NCBI GenBank assembly: GCA_964651825.1
Contig: CAZYWK010000003.1
Coordinates: forward strand, 1 to 64,000
Direction: 5' to 3'
Source: Sva-07 sp964651825
GTDB lineage: Bacteria > Actinomycetota > Acidimicrobiia > Acidimicrobiales > Ilumatobacteraceae
DNA: 64,000 nt
Position numbers and translations under genes: made by a program. The notes beneath the pieces were generated by a model that saw only the letters and a list, made by a program, of their open reading frames with translations, was not told the DNA's origin and did no database searches. Numbering within the stretch: position 1 is the stretch's first letter; every line of letters starts with the position of its first letter. This document shows, in pieces, positions 25,787-35,918 of this stretch.

Positions 25787-27085
25787 GTGACGTCGGATCG
25801 TGCTCGCCCAGCTCGGGGCCGGGCGGCGCGGACGATCCTGCACGCCGACATGGATGCCTTCTTCGTGTCGGTCGAGCTGCGGCGCCGGCCGGAGCTCGCC
25901 GGGCGTCCGGTGGTGGTCGGGGGGACCGGTCCTCGCGGCGTGGTCGCGGCGGCGTCGTACGAGGCTCGCCGATACGGCGTCCGGTCGGCGATGCCGTCGG
26001 CGATCGCCCGGCGGCGGTGCCCGGACGCCGTGTTCCTCGCCGGCGACCACGAGTTGTACGGGTCGGTCAGCCGTGAGGTGCGGGCGATCTTCGATCGCTT
26101 CACGCCGTTCGTCGAACCGCTCTCGCTCGACGAGGCGTTCCTCGACGTGACCGGCTCGATCGGGCTGTTCGGCGACGGCGTCGCGATCGCCCGTGCAATC
26201 CGTACGGCCGTGCGCGATGACCTCGACCTGGGCTGCTCGGTCGGAGTGGCGCCGAACATGTTCCTCGCCAAGCTCGCCTCGGTCGAGGCCAAGCCCGTCG
26301 CGCGACCTGATGGCATCGAGCCAGGACCGGGTGTCGTCGCGGTCGAGCCCGGCAGCGAGCAGGAGTTCCTCGACCGCCTGCCGGTGTCACGCCTGTGGGG
26401 AGTCGGGCCCGCCACGCTGGACAAGCTCCAACGTCTCGGGGTCTCGCGCGTGCGTGAGCTGCGCGCCGTCGACGTCGACCTGCTGGTCGCCGCGCTCGGC
26501 TCGGCGCAGGCCCGCCACCTCGCCGCGCTCGCCGTCGGTCACGACGACCGCCAGGTCGAGACCGACCGCTCGGCCAAGTCGATCGGCCACGAAGAGACGT
26601 TCCCGACCGACAAGTTCACCGCCGACGAACTCGATCGTGAGCTCGTCCGGCTGGCCGACGGTGTCGCCCGCCGCTTGCGTGCCGCGGACGTCGGCGCCAG
26701 GACCATCCAGCTCAAGATCCGCTTCGGCGACTTCACCACGATCACCCGGGCAGCTACCGGCCCGGACGCCCTCGATCTGGCCCCGGACATCCTGGCGGTC
26801 GCTCGTCCCCTGCTGGCGGCCATCGACACCAGTCCCGGGGTGCGCCTGCTCGGCATCAGCGGGTCGAACCTCGGGTCGGCGGCACGCCAGCTGACCTTCG
26901 ACGACGCCGCCGACGAGGCCCCCAACTGGGCCGACGCGACCGACGCCCTCGACGAGATCCGGGAGCGCTTCGGGGCGACGGCGATCGGGCCGGCGAGTGC
27001 GCTGGAACCCGGCGGGCTACGGGTGGTGCGCCCAGGGGCGCAGCAGTGGGGCCCCGATCAACGGCCGCGGGGAGACTCGACGTGA
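25787..27085 (+). CDS. dinB: DNA polymerase IV (Y-family)
   Basis: 432 aa from GTG. Catalytic blocks ILHADMDAFFVSVE, YEARRYGVRSAMPS, PLSLDEAFLDVT, GVAPNMFLAKLAS, the HhH region LWGVGPATLDKLQRLG, and a little-finger domain. The C-terminal ARQLTFDD resembles a sliding-clamp-binding motif. Error-prone translesion synthesis. No clear LexA box was found upstream, only a 57-bp gap to the divergent gene. Confidence 0.93.
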   Translation: MTSDRARPARGRAARTILHADMDAFFVSVELRRRPELAGRPVVVGGTGPRGVVAAASYEARRYGVRSAMPSAIARRRCPDAVFLAGDHELYGSVSREVRAIFDRFTPFVEPLSLDEAFLDVTGSIGLFGDGVAIARAIRTAVRDDLDLGCSVGVAPNMFLAKLASVEAKPVARPDGIEPGPGVVAVEPGSEQEFLDRLPVSRLWGVGPATLDKLQRLGVSRVRELRAVDVDLLVAALGSAQARHLAALAVGHDDRQVETDRSAKSIGHEETFPTDKFTADELDRELVRLADGVARRLRAADVGARTIQLKIRFGDFTTITRAATGPDALDLAPDILAVARPLLAAIDTSPGVRLLGISGSNLGSAARQLTFDDAADEAPNWADATDALDEIRERFGATAIGPASALEPGGLRVVRPGAQQWGPDQRPRGDST

Positions 27086-27150
27086 GGCTCGAGCAGACCG
27101 TTACTGACCACCGCGTTGAGAAAGGCCTCGGAACGTGCGATGATGAGCCT

Positions 27151-27483
27151 GTGCCTCTGTCCGAGGAAGAGCAGCGAATCCTTCGCCAGATCGAGCAGGA
27201 GCTCGAGCAGGACCCGACGTTCGCGCAACGTGGGTACCGGGTTTCGCGTCGCCGGTCAGCGGTGCTGGTCCTCGGCCTGATCGGCGGGTTGGCGCTCACG
27301 ATCGGCGGATTGGCGTTGAACTTCCTGTTCGCGTTCGGAGGTTTCCTGCTGGTCCTCGTCGTCGCGCTGATGCTCGAATCCGAGCTCCGGCTCCTCGGCC
27401 GCGAGCGGCTCGGACAACTGCCGATCTCCGCGTGGCTCAGCGGCAAGCGCCACACGGGCGTCGACGACGACGCCACTCGCTGA
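27151..27483 (+). CDS. DUF3040 membrane protein
   Basis: 110 aa from GTG: the start PLSEEEQRILRQIEQELEQD is the DUF3040 signature, common in actinobacteria. RRRSA precedes two adjacent TM segments (about residues 33-52 and 56-76), then a polar tail. Function unknown; often found near mraZ/dinB. Convergent with the transglutaminase gene. Confidence 0.9.
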   Translation: MPLSEEEQRILRQIEQELEQDPTFAQRGYRVSRRRSAVLVLGLIGGLALTIGGLALNFLFAFGGFLLVLVVALMLESELRLLGRERLGQLPISAWLSGKRHTGVDDDATR

Positions 27484-27491
27484 CCGTCCGC

Positions 27492-29807
27492 CTACCTCCA
27501 GGTCGTGAAGTAGCGGCGGACCCGCACGGACCTCGACAGGGAATCGGTGACGGAGCGCTCGACCTGCCGGGCCCAGTGGGCGCTGTCACGCAGCTTGCTG
27601 TTGCCGTAGGCGCCCACGTCGTCGAGACCGTCCGCGCCGTCGGGTGAGTACGTCACGAACGTCACCATCTCAGCGAGGGAATGGATCGGCCGAGACACGA
27701 TCGGGAACAGGCGGACCGCACTGTCCGCCGTCTGGGCAGGGGTCTCGGAGGCGACGATCGGCACATGGACCAGTCGCAGCGCATCGATGGCCCGCTCCCA
27801 GTTGTTCGCCAACTGGTCGGCCGGCGAGCGACCCGGTCGTCGGCGCACGCGACGCACGACCGCCGGCGCCGCGATCGCCGCGCCGGCCAGGGCCAGGATG
27901 CCGAGCGGAACCCACGGCGACGACGAGTCCGAAGGTGGGGCGGCGTCCGTGGGGACGGCTGCGCCGTCTGTGCCGGTGAGGTCCTGTTCGCTGTCGGGCA
28001 GTCGGGGGATCGTCGTGGTCGCCGAGGTGGCCGCGGTCCCGACCGGGACGTCCGATTCGCCGGGCTCGCCGGCGTCGGCATCCCCCGACGCGGGACCGTC
28101 CTCCTGGGCCGGTGCGACACCGGTGTAGACCTCGGTGCCCGGCGCTCCGCGCCCTGGCGTCGGTTCGAACAGCACCCAGCCGAGCTCGTCGAACCAGACC
28201 TCGGGCCACGCGTGCGCGTTGCGCCCGGCGACCGAATACGAGTTCCCGCCGATGGACCGCCCCGACGTGAAGCCGATGGCGACCCGGGCGGGGATGCCGA
28301 GGGACCGCATCATCGCCGCGTACGTGCCGGCGAACTGCTCGCAGTAGCCGACCCGGTCGCGCAGGAAGCCCCGGATCGCGGAATTCCCGTGTCCTGGCTG
28401 AACCTGGAGGCTGTAGGTGAACTCTGCCTTGAACCAGTTCTGCAGCGCCAGCGCGGCCTCGTAGGTGCTGGTGGCGTCGGCGGTGATCTCGCTGGCCAGG
28501 GCGGCGGCCTCCTCCGGGAAGTCGTCCGGCAGCTCGAAGTACATCGCGTCACCGGGATCGAACGACGTCGCGGCGGTGAGCGACTCGGGGCTGAATCTGG
28601 GTGGCGCCGAGGTGAACTCGAACACGTCGCCCGGGGTCAGATCATCGTTGGCGCTCGACGCGCTGGACGACGCGTGGTCGTAGCGCAGGGGGACGGAACC
28701 GGATGCGGCGATGGCGTCGGGCGCCGCGGGCACGTACGAACCGGCGAGCCCGACGATGCGCACCTGCTGGCGGATCGTCGGGTCGGTGCGCTCGGCGGTG
28801 GCGGGAGGCGCTTCGAGGTCGCGCTCGGGCGTGCGCCAGATCCGCCCGTCGAACTCGGCGAGTGTCGTCGCGCGCCAGTACGACTCCTCGGTCGCGGTGA
28901 CGACGATCATCTCGAGGTCGCGCTGGTTGGTGAGCCGCGAACGGATGTCGACGAGCGGGCTCAGAGCCGACCGGTCGGAGTCGCCGCCTCCGCGCGTGTC
29001 CAGCAGCGGCTCGGACGTCGCCCCCGGCACCCTCGATCCGGCGGCACCCGCGATGAGCGCGATCGCGGTCGCGATGACCAGTGCCTGAGTGACGACCCGC
29101 GGCGCGCCGCGAGTGACGTCGGTGATCCCTCCGGGGGCATGGTGGGCGCGGAGCAGCACGGTGGCGACCACGCCGGCGCCCACGAGCAGCGCGCTGATCG
29201 CGACGCGGAGGCGTTCGTCGCCGAGCGCCGCGACGAACACGAACAGGACGCCGCCGGGAACGAGTGCTTCGGCACGCGCCATCGCTCCGAACGCGAACGC
29301 ATCGGCCAGCACGACCGCCAGTGCCAGGCCGATCGCCGCGAGCACATCCCACCCGCCGCCGTCGACCACCGGTGCCACAGCGACATGGAACTGCTCCCGC
29401 ACGAGATCGATCTCGGCGCTGAAGAGGTTCCACGTCTCGCTCGTGGGAAGGCCCCACGAGTAGGTCGAGCCGTAGTAGATGAGCCCGAGCGTCCAGATCA
29501 CGGCCACGCTGACGAGCGGGATCGACGCCCAGGGGGGCATTCCCACCCGGCGCGTGACGAGCCCGGTGCCGTGCCCGACCAGCACCAGGACGAGCAGGCC
29601 GTCGAAGAAGTCCCAACCGGTGAACACGCGCGCGAAGCCGGCGGCGACGACGGCGGAGAACAGTACGAGCCCGACGGTGGCGAGGACGTCGGAGGTGAGC
29701 GACTTGGCGACGCGTTCCGGGGCGGCCGGACGCGCCGGGGTGACGAAGGCCGGAGCTGCCTCGGGCGGCCCCGCCGAGGGCGGGGCGGGAGCGTCGATCA
29801 CCGTCAC
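27492..29807 (-). CDS. TgpA-type transglutaminase-like membrane protein
   Basis: 771 aa. A cluster of TM helices in the first ~270 residues is followed by an extracellular transglutaminase-like domain: RVGYCEQFAGTYAAMMRSLG with the catalytic Cys, NAHAWPEVWFDELGWVLFEP with His and Asp. Then come a Pro/Thr/Asp-rich linker, a TM at about 655-675, and a C-terminal DUF4129-like cytoplasmic end. GTG overlaps the DUF58 stop (GTGA). Conserved trio with MoxR ATPase and DUF58; likely envelope-related peptidase or crosslinking activity. Confidence 0.88.
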   Translation of the reverse strand: MTVIDAPAPPSAGPPEAAPAFVTPARPAAPERVAKSLTSDVLATVGLVLFSAVVAAGFARVFTGWDFFDGLLVLVLVGHGTGLVTRRVGMPPWASIPLVSVAVIWTLGLIYYGSTYSWGLPTSETWNLFSAEIDLVREQFHVAVAPVVDGGGWDVLAAIGLALAVVLADAFAFGAMARAEALVPGGVLFVFVAALGDERLRVAISALLVGAGVVATVLLRAHHAPGGITDVTRGAPRVVTQALVIATAIALIAGAAGSRVPGATSEPLLDTRGGGDSDRSALSPLVDIRSRLTNQRDLEMIVVTATEESYWRATTLAEFDGRIWRTPERDLEAPPATAERTDPTIRQQVRIVGLAGSYVPAAPDAIAASGSVPLRYDHASSSASSANDDLTPGDVFEFTSAPPRFSPESLTAATSFDPGDAMYFELPDDFPEEAAALASEITADATSTYEAALALQNWFKAEFTYSLQVQPGHGNSAIRGFLRDRVGYCEQFAGTYAAMMRSLGIPARVAIGFTSGRSIGGNSYSVAGRNAHAWPEVWFDELGWVLFEPTPGRGAPGTEVYTGVAPAQEDGPASGDADAGEPGESDVPVGTAATSATTTIPRLPDSEQDLTGTDGAAVPTDAAPPSDSSSPWVPLGILALAGAAIAAPAVVRRVRRRPGRSPADQLANNWERAIDALRLVHVPIVASETPAQTADSAVRLFPIVSRPIHSLAEMVTFVTYSPDGADGLDDVGAYGNSKLRDSAHWARQVERSVTDSLSRSVRVRRYFTTWR

Positions 29808-30979
29808 GTGCGCGCCGCCTCCGGTGACCGCGCCGCCGCCACGTCGAGACGGCCACGACCCAACAGCGCGTTCCACGAGCCGACGAACTCGACGTCGGTG
29901 CGCGCGGTGACGTGGAGCGCGCCGCTGCCCCCGGCCTCGGTGCACACCACCACGACCGTCTGAGTCGGATCGACGAGGCCGCTCGTCGCGCGCGCTGCCG
30001 CCCCGCCGGGTTCGGAACCGATCGCGATCAGCAGGCCCAGTCCGTCGCCGGGATCGTGCTCGACGGCACCGAGGCCGGCCGGCGTCAGTTCGAGCCGGGC
30101 GAGATGACGCAGCGTGTGCTGCGCCACATCGGGACCGCGCAGGTCGACCCCGTCGCCCGTCACGAACCGGGTCGTCAACCCGGCCCGGTCGGCGCTGTGC
30201 ACGAGGCTCGCCGCGGCTGTGACCGCGCGCTCGAATCCGTCCGGTTCGTCATATCCGGCCTCGGAGGCGTCGAGCACGACGGTGCAGCGCCGGAGACCCT
30301 CGGTCGTGTGCTCCTTCACGAGCAGTTGCTCCGAACGCGCCGAGGCCTTCCAGTGGATCGATCTGGGCTCGTCGCCGTCGACGTACTCCCGTAACCCGTG
30401 GAACTCGCCGGGTCCGAGGCGGCGAGCCATCGCAAGCAACTGCGTGCCGAGCGTGCCTTGACCGAGTTGGGGCATGTCGAGCAGGAACGACAGCGGGGCG
30501 ACGAAGACCTCGTCGACGTCGAGCAACATCGTGCGGGTCCGGGCGATCCCGAGCGGGTCGCGGTGCTCGACCATCAGCGGGCCGAGCCGAACGATGCCGC
30601 GGGCCGCGGTGGTCAGCTCGTAGCCCGTCGTGGTGAACGCCCGGCCCGACATCGACGGCACCGGCAGGCGGGCGACGTAGGCGGTGGCGCGAGGCCGCAC
30701 GACCGTCTCGGAGAGCTCGAACGACACCGACGGGACCGTGGCGAGGTGCTCGATGCGGATGTCGACGCGGCCGACGTCGCCGGCGACCATCACCGTCGGG
30801 TGGATCCACCGCCCGCCGCTGAGCCGGGGGCGGCGCACGATCACCAGCACGAGCGCCACGATGACGGCGGCGAAGAAGCCCACCCCGATCACGAACAACT
30901 CCAGGATGCCGAACACACGGGCGACGACGATCGACACCGCGCCCGCAGCGATCGCGACCCAGCCGTGTCGAGTGATCAT
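29804..30979 (-). CDS. DUF58 domain protein
   Basis: 391 aa. Two TM segments near the N terminus (about residues 4-22 and 26-46), then the DUF58 core GEFHGLREYVDGDEPRSIHW with KASARSEQLLVKEH, and a vWA-like C terminus (TVVLDASEAGYDE). Middle gene of the MoxR-DUF58-transglutaminase operon; probably a membrane partner acted on by the MoxR chaperone. ATG 30979, 4 bp after the moxR stop. Confidence 0.9.
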   Translation of the reverse strand: MITRHGWVAIAAGAVSIVVARVFGILELFVIGVGFFAAVIVALVLVIVRRPRLSGGRWIHPTVMVAGDVGRVDIRIEHLATVPSVSFELSETVVRPRATAYVARLPVPSMSGRAFTTTGYELTTAARGIVRLGPLMVEHRDPLGIARTRTMLLDVDEVFVAPLSFLLDMPQLGQGTLGTQLLAMARRLGPGEFHGLREYVDGDEPRSIHWKASARSEQLLVKEHTTEGLRRCTVVLDASEAGYDEPDGFERAVTAAASLVHSADRAGLTTRFVTGDGVDLRGPDVAQHTLRHLARLELTPAGLGAVEHDPGDGLGLLIAIGSEPGGAAARATSGLVDPTQTVVVVCTEAGGSGALHVTARTDVEFVGSWNALLGRGRLDVAAARSPEAART

Positions 30980-30983
30980 CTGG

Positions 30984-31982
<999 letters not shown>

Positions 31983-31989
31983 CGGCCTG

Positions 31990-32032
31990 AGCGTAGACCC
32001 GCATGCCCGACTCGACGGATCGCCACTACCGT
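31990..32032. promoter_or_regulatory. Divergent leaderless promoters of moxR and the ROK-like gene
   Basis: TACGCT on the minus strand (31990-31995) is 7 nt before the moxR GTG. TACCGT on the plus strand (32027-32032) is 7 nt before the ATG at 32040. Confidence 0.5.
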
Positions 32033-32039
32033 CGAGTCG

Positions 32040-32930
32040 ATGGGTGCCGACGAGTCGACCGTGTTGGCGGTGGTCATCGACCCGGTCCGACTGTCGGCCG
32101 GGATCGTGGATCCGGCGGGCGAGATACTCGTGCGCGACCGGATCAGCACGCCGCGACGCCAGGTGTGGCGGGTGCTGGAGCAACTCATCGGCCGTGTGCT
32201 CGCGGCGGCCTCGGACGGTGTCGCCGCACCATCGTTCGTCGGCGTCAGCACCACCACGCCGTTCGACCTGAACGCCGGATCGGTGTCGCCCCACCTCGTG
32301 CCGGCGTGGCAGGCCTTTCCGCTGCGCACCTACCTCGAAGATCTGACCGATCTGCCGGTCGTGATCGACTCGGCGGCGGCGGCCCTCGCCGAGGGGGAAC
32401 GATGGCTCGGCGCAGCGGTCGACATCGACAGCTCGTTGACCCTCATGGTCGACGCGACCGTCGAGTCGGCCTGCATCGTCGCCGGACGGCGACTGCGCGG
32501 TGCCCAGGGAAATGCGGGTTCGATCGCCCATGCGGTCGTCGAGCCGGCGGGCGCCCCCTGCTGGTGCGGCGGGATCGGGTGCCTTGCGGCGCGGGCCTCG
32601 GCCACCGACCTCGAGCGGGAGATGAACCGCCCCCTGCGCCGAGCGACCGACACGATCATCGATCGCACCGGCATCCTCATCGGCCGGGCGATCGCCAGCA
32701 CGATGGCCATCGTCGACGTGTCGACCGTGTTCATCACCGGCTCGGTCGTCGACACGTTCGGCGACCAACTGCTCGAAGCGATCCACCGCGAGGTGATGCT
32801 CCGGTCGCGCCTGACCCACCTCGGTGCATTTGCACTCGTCGAGCTCACCGACCCGGTACAACCGCTCGTGGCCGCCTCGGCGCTCGTGCGTGCCGACGTC
32901 CGCTCCGGCGTGCTGGCGACGTCGGACTGA
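32040..32930 (+). CDS. Degenerate ROK-family protein, probably not a kinase
   Basis: 296 aa. It keeps the ROK fold markers AGAPCWCGGIGCLA (zinc motif) and AQGNAGSIAHAVVEPAG, and a Rossmann-like start. But the phosphate loop DxGGT is VIDPVRLSAG, and the catalytic Asp region is VVIDSAAAALAEG instead of DNDxxxxAxxE. The substrate Glu before the His is also missing. A regulatory or sugar-sensing role is more likely than phosphorylation. Leaderless; divergent from the moxR operon. Confidence 0.75.
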   Translation: MGADESTVLAVVIDPVRLSAGIVDPAGEILVRDRISTPRRQVWRVLEQLIGRVLAAASDGVAAPSFVGVSTTTPFDLNAGSVSPHLVPAWQAFPLRTYLEDLTDLPVVIDSAAAALAEGERWLGAAVDIDSSLTLMVDATVESACIVAGRRLRGAQGNAGSIAHAVVEPAGAPCWCGGIGCLAARASATDLEREMNRPLRRATDTIIDRTGILIGRAIASTMAIVDVSTVFITGSVVDTFGDQLLEAIHREVMLRSRLTHLGAFALVELTDPVQPLVAASALVRADVRSGVLATSD

Positions 32931-32971
32931 CAGCGCCGGCGCCGGGCTACCAGGCGGTAACCGCCGACGGT

Positions 32972-32977
32972 TAGCCT
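32972..32977 (+). promoter_or_regulatory. -10 box of the acyl-CoA dehydrogenase gene, leaderless
   Basis: TAGCCT, 6 nt before the ATG at 32984. Confidence 0.45.
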
Positions 32978-32983
32978 TCGCGC

Positions 32984-34201
32984 ATGCAGCCGACCTACTC
33001 CGCTGACGCCGACTCCTACCGGGAGAAGGTGCAGGCGTTCCTCGCCGAGAAGCTCCCCGCCGACTGGCAGGGCACCGGCGCCCTCGAGGGTGACGCGATC
33101 GACGAGTTCCTGGCCGCGTGGCGCAAGACGTTGCACGAGGCGAACTACCTCGCCCCTGGCTGGCCGGTCGAGTACGGCGGGGCCGGGCTCAGCTCGCTCG
33201 AGCAGGTGATCCTCGCCGAAGAGTTCGCCCGCGCCGGCGTGCCGACGGGCGGCCACAACGACGTGTTCGGCATCCAGATGCTCGGCAACACCATCCTCAT
33301 GTGGGGCACCGAGGAACAGAAGCTCCACTACCTGCCCCGGATCCTCTCGGGCGCCGATACGTGGTGCCAGGGTTACTCCGAGCCGGACGCCGGCTCCGAC
33401 CTCGGAAACGTCGGCCTGCGGGCCGAGCTCGACGGCGACGAATGGGTGCTCAACGGGCAGAAGATCTGGACCTCGGCCGGCCATCTCGCCGACCACATCT
33501 TCACCTTGGCGCGCACCGATCCCGACTCGCCGAAGCACAAGGGCATCTCGTTCCTGCTCGTGCCGATGGACCAGCCCGGCATCGAGGTGCGGCCGATCAA
33601 GATGATCTCCGGCGAGAGCGAGTTCAACGAGGTCTTCTACACCGACGCACGGTGCCCCAAGGAGAACGTGCTCGGCGGGGTCAACAACGGCTGGGCGGTG
33701 GCGATGTCGTTGCTCGGCTACGAGCGTGGCGAGGCGGCGGCGACCGGCCCGATCCGCTACGAGGCCGAGTTGGAGCGCCTGTTCGACCTGGCCCGCCAGT
33801 ACGGCAAGGCTGACGACCCGATCATCCGCCAGCGGCTGGCGTGGTGCTACTCGAAGGTGCGCATCATGCGCTTCCTCGGGCAGCGCACCCTCACCCAGTT
33901 CCTCGCCGGCCACCACCCCGGGCCCGACGCGGCGATCTCCAAGCTGTACTGGAGCGAGTACCACAAGCTGGTCACCGAGCTGGCGGTCGACATCCTCGGT
34001 GCACATGCGCTGTACACCGCGGGCCGTCCGCCGTCATCCGCGTTCCAGACCGACGACCCGGGCGCGCCGAACTGCTCGGCATCGTGGGTGGGCACGTTCC
34101 TCAACGCCCGTGCCGGCACGATCTACGCCGGGTCGTCGCAGATCCAGCGCAACATCATCGGCGAGATGATCCTCGGCCTGCCGAAGGAACCGCGCCCCTG
34201 A
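32984..34201 (+). CDS. Acyl-CoA dehydrogenase
   Basis: 405 aa. GWPVEYGGAGLSSLEQVILAE (N-terminal domain), GYSEPDAGSDLGNVGLRA (FAD/substrate strand), NGQKIWTSAGHLADHIF, FNEVFYTDARCPKENVLG, and C-terminal YAGSSQIQRNIIGEMILGLP with the FAD-binding end. Oxidises an acyl-CoA to trans-enoyl-CoA; substrate unknown. Isolated from other beta-oxidation genes. Confidence 0.93.
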   Translation: MQPTYSADADSYREKVQAFLAEKLPADWQGTGALEGDAIDEFLAAWRKTLHEANYLAPGWPVEYGGAGLSSLEQVILAEEFARAGVPTGGHNDVFGIQMLGNTILMWGTEEQKLHYLPRILSGADTWCQGYSEPDAGSDLGNVGLRAELDGDEWVLNGQKIWTSAGHLADHIFTLARTDPDSPKHKGISFLLVPMDQPGIEVRPIKMISGESEFNEVFYTDARCPKENVLGGVNNGWAVAMSLLGYERGEAAATGPIRYEAELERLFDLARQYGKADDPIIRQRLAWCYSKVRIMRFLGQRTLTQFLAGHHPGPDAAISKLYWSEYHKLVTELAVDILGAHALYTAGRPPSSAFQTDDPGAPNCSASWVGTFLNARAGTIYAGSSQIQRNIIGEMILGLPKEPRP

Positions 34202-34221
34202 ACGGTCGGCGGAACCAGACG

Positions 34222-34467
34222 ATGGTGCGCGTCGCTCTGGCTGTGTTCGGGCGCCCGTCGCTGTGGCCGACCGGGGTACGCCAGCTGCGGCGGATGGCAC
34301 GGGTCGGGTGGTGGCGCCGGTGGCCGCTCCTGCCGCTGCCGTCGGCCGACTACCTGCGCTTCCGGATGATCACCCAATACGGCGACGCTGCGCACGCACC
34401 GGAGCCGTCAGATGTGGTGAACTACCTGCGATGGTGTCGCGACTGGGAACACAGTCCTCGCCGCTGA
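34222..34467 (+). CDS. Small conserved actinobacterial protein
   Basis: 81 aa. Contains FGRPSLWPTGVRQLRRMARVG, then WWRRWPLLPLPSADYLRFRM and TQYGD, a pattern I recognise from short hypothetical proteins of actinobacteria, with a Trp/Arg/Pro-rich middle and no TM. Function unknown. Lies 20 bp after the acyl-CoA dehydrogenase gene; it may be co-transcribed. Confidence 0.75.
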   Translation: MVRVALAVFGRPSLWPTGVRQLRRMARVGWWRRWPLLPLPSADYLRFRMITQYGDAAHAPEPSDVVNYLRWCRDWEHSPRR

Positions 34468-34478
34468 GACGCGGTCGG

Positions 34479-34484
34479 TAGGGT
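34479..34484 (+). promoter_or_regulatory. -10 box of the HNH gene, leaderless
   Basis: TAGGGT, 8 nt before the ATG at 34493. Confidence 0.45.
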
Positions 34485-34492
34485 CCGAACCC

Positions 34493-34990
34493 ATGCGTAG
34501 CGCGCTCGTGCTCAATGCCAGCTTCGAGCCGCTCAGTGTCGTGTCCGCACAGCGGGCCACCTGCCTCGTGCTGGCCGAGAAGGCCGACCTCGTCGAGGAC
34601 GATGGCCACGTGCTGCGCTCCGAGTCGCTCACCGTGCCGTGCCCGTCGGTGATCCGGCTGCGCTACATGGTGAAGGTGCCCTTCGTGCGCCGGGCTGCGC
34701 TCTCGCGCCGGGCGATCTTCGCCCGAGACGACCACCGCTGCCAGTACTGCGGCGAGCGCGCCGACTCGATCGACCACGTCGTTCCGCGGTCGAAGGGCGG
34801 GCCGCACACGTGGGAGAACGTGGCTGCGGCATGCCGGCCCTGCAACCTGACCAAGCGCGACCGCACCCCCGACGAGGCGGGGATGCGGCTGGCCCGGCCG
34901 TGCCGCGCCCCGCGGGCCACGGCATGGGTGATCGTGTCGGTCAGCGCGATCCCCGACACATGGCGTCCGTACCTGCCGGTCGCCTCCTGA
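34493..34990 (+). CDS. HNH endonuclease family protein
   Basis: 165 aa. N terminus ALVLNASFEPLSVVSAQRA is typical of the chromosomal actinobacterial HNH family. The HNH core has CQYCGERADSIDHVVPRSKG then NVAAACRPCNLTKRD: two CxxC zinc pairs and the DH catalytic pair. Probably a housekeeping nuclease rather than a homing enzyme. 22 bp before the lipoate ligase-like gene. Confidence 0.9.
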   Translation: MRSALVLNASFEPLSVVSAQRATCLVLAEKADLVEDDGHVLRSESLTVPCPSVIRLRYMVKVPFVRRAALSRRAIFARDDHRCQYCGERADSIDHVVPRSKGGPHTWENVAAACRPCNLTKRDRTPDEAGMRLARPCRAPRATAWVIVSVSAIPDTWRPYLPVAS

Positions 34991-35012
34991 GCCGCCGTCG
35001 CGCCGGCCGGTC

Positions 35013-35681
35013 GTGATCGACGTCGTCGTCGAGGGCACGACCGGCTCGGTCGAGGCTCTCCACCACCGACCGCTGCCCGAACCGCTGGTGCCGACGATCT
35101 GGGTGCACCACTTCGAGACGCCGGCGCTCGTGCTCGGTTCGAGCCAGGCTGACGCCGTCGTCGACCGGGACGCGTGCCGGCGCGCCGGGGTGGACGTGGT
35201 GCGCCGGCGGAGTGGGGGAGGCGCCGTGTTGCTCGTGCCGGGACAGGTCGTGTGGATCGACGTGGTGCTCCCACGTGGCACCCGCGCTGCGCTCGACGAC
35301 GTGCGGGCGGGGATGGTGTGGATCGGTTCGCTCGTACGCGACGCCCTCGTCGCCGCAGCGCCAGCGCTCGCCGACCGGATGACCGTCCACGACGGGCCGC
35401 TCGTGGCGACGCCCTGGTCGGCGACGGTCTGCTTCGATGGCATCGGGCCCGGCGAGGTGCTGCTCGACGGGAGCAAGCTCGTCGGGCTCAGCCAGCGCCT
35501 CACCCGCGAGGCGGCCCGCTTCCAGGCGAGTTGGCACACCGCGTACGACCCGGCAGCGCTCGTCGCCCTGCTGGCGCCCGAGTTCCGGGCGCCAGTCGGT
35601 GAGCTCCGCCCGGTTGCCACCGTCGATCCGGTGATCGGCTCCGTGGTCCGCGAACTCCTCGCCGGCGGCCTCCGCGGCTGA
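35013..35681 (+). CDS. Lipoate-protein ligase A family (BPL/LPL domain)
   Basis: 222 aa from GTG. VVRRRSGGGAVLLVPGQVVW matches the LplA RRxSGGGxV signature, and DGSKLVGLSQRLTREAARFQ carries the conserved Lys. It transfers lipoate, octanoate or biotin to a carrier protein, or is a catalytic-fold relative. It lacks the C-terminal LplA accessory domain. Specific substrate not determinable. Confidence 0.82.
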   Translation: MIDVVVEGTTGSVEALHHRPLPEPLVPTIWVHHFETPALVLGSSQADAVVDRDACRRAGVDVVRRRSGGGAVLLVPGQVVWIDVVLPRGTRAALDDVRAGMVWIGSLVRDALVAAAPALADRMTVHDGPLVATPWSATVCFDGIGPGEVLLDGSKLVGLSQRLTREAARFQASWHTAYDPAALVALLAPEFRAPVGELRPVATVDPVIGSVVRELLAGGLRG

Positions 35682-35757
35682 ACCGACCGATCGAAGCCCC
35701 GAGCGATGTCGTTGTGGGGCGCTGATGACGCTACATCGCCATCGCTCGCGTCGAGGT

Positions 35758-35834
35758 TGGGATCGAATGGGGAGCGGATGGGGGCAAATGGTTGACTTTG
35801 GGGGAATTCGGGGGAAGAATGGGGATCGCTGGGG
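35758..35834 (+). promoter_or_regulatory. MraZ operator: eight TGGG-like repeats at ~10-nt period
   Basis: TGGG-type repeats begin at 35758, 35768, 35779, 35789 (TGGT), 35799, 35809 (CGGG), 35820 and 35830, one per helical turn on one strand. MraZ in other bacteria binds TGGG direct repeats about 10 nt apart in its own promoter. The array spans the promoter at 35792-35820, fitting autoregulation of the whole division cluster. Confidence 0.75.
35792..35820 (+). promoter_or_regulatory. mraZ/dcw promoter
   Basis: -35 TTGACT (35792-35797), 17-nt spacer, -10 AAGAAT (35815-35820), inside the MraZ repeat array. Leader of about 90 nt to the mraZ GTG, with GAGGA at 35906-35910 as ribosome binding site. 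The 237-bp gap has no gene. Confidence 0.6.
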
Positions 35835-35918
35835 AGGTGTCCTGCGAGACCCGGCGAGGCAGACGTTCGCGGGACGACCTTTCACAGGCGATCGAGCAGA
35901 GGAACGAGGACGCGGCGC

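Noticed and set aside
27681..29963. 760-aa plus-strand ORF opposite the transglutaminase gene
   Set aside because: Shadow of a gene with catalytic motifs and operon context on the other strand.
35703..35739. Hairpin GCGATGT...ACATCGC after the lipoate ligase-like gene
   Set aside because: 7-bp arms with a 23-nt loop and no U-tract; not strong enough to call a terminator.
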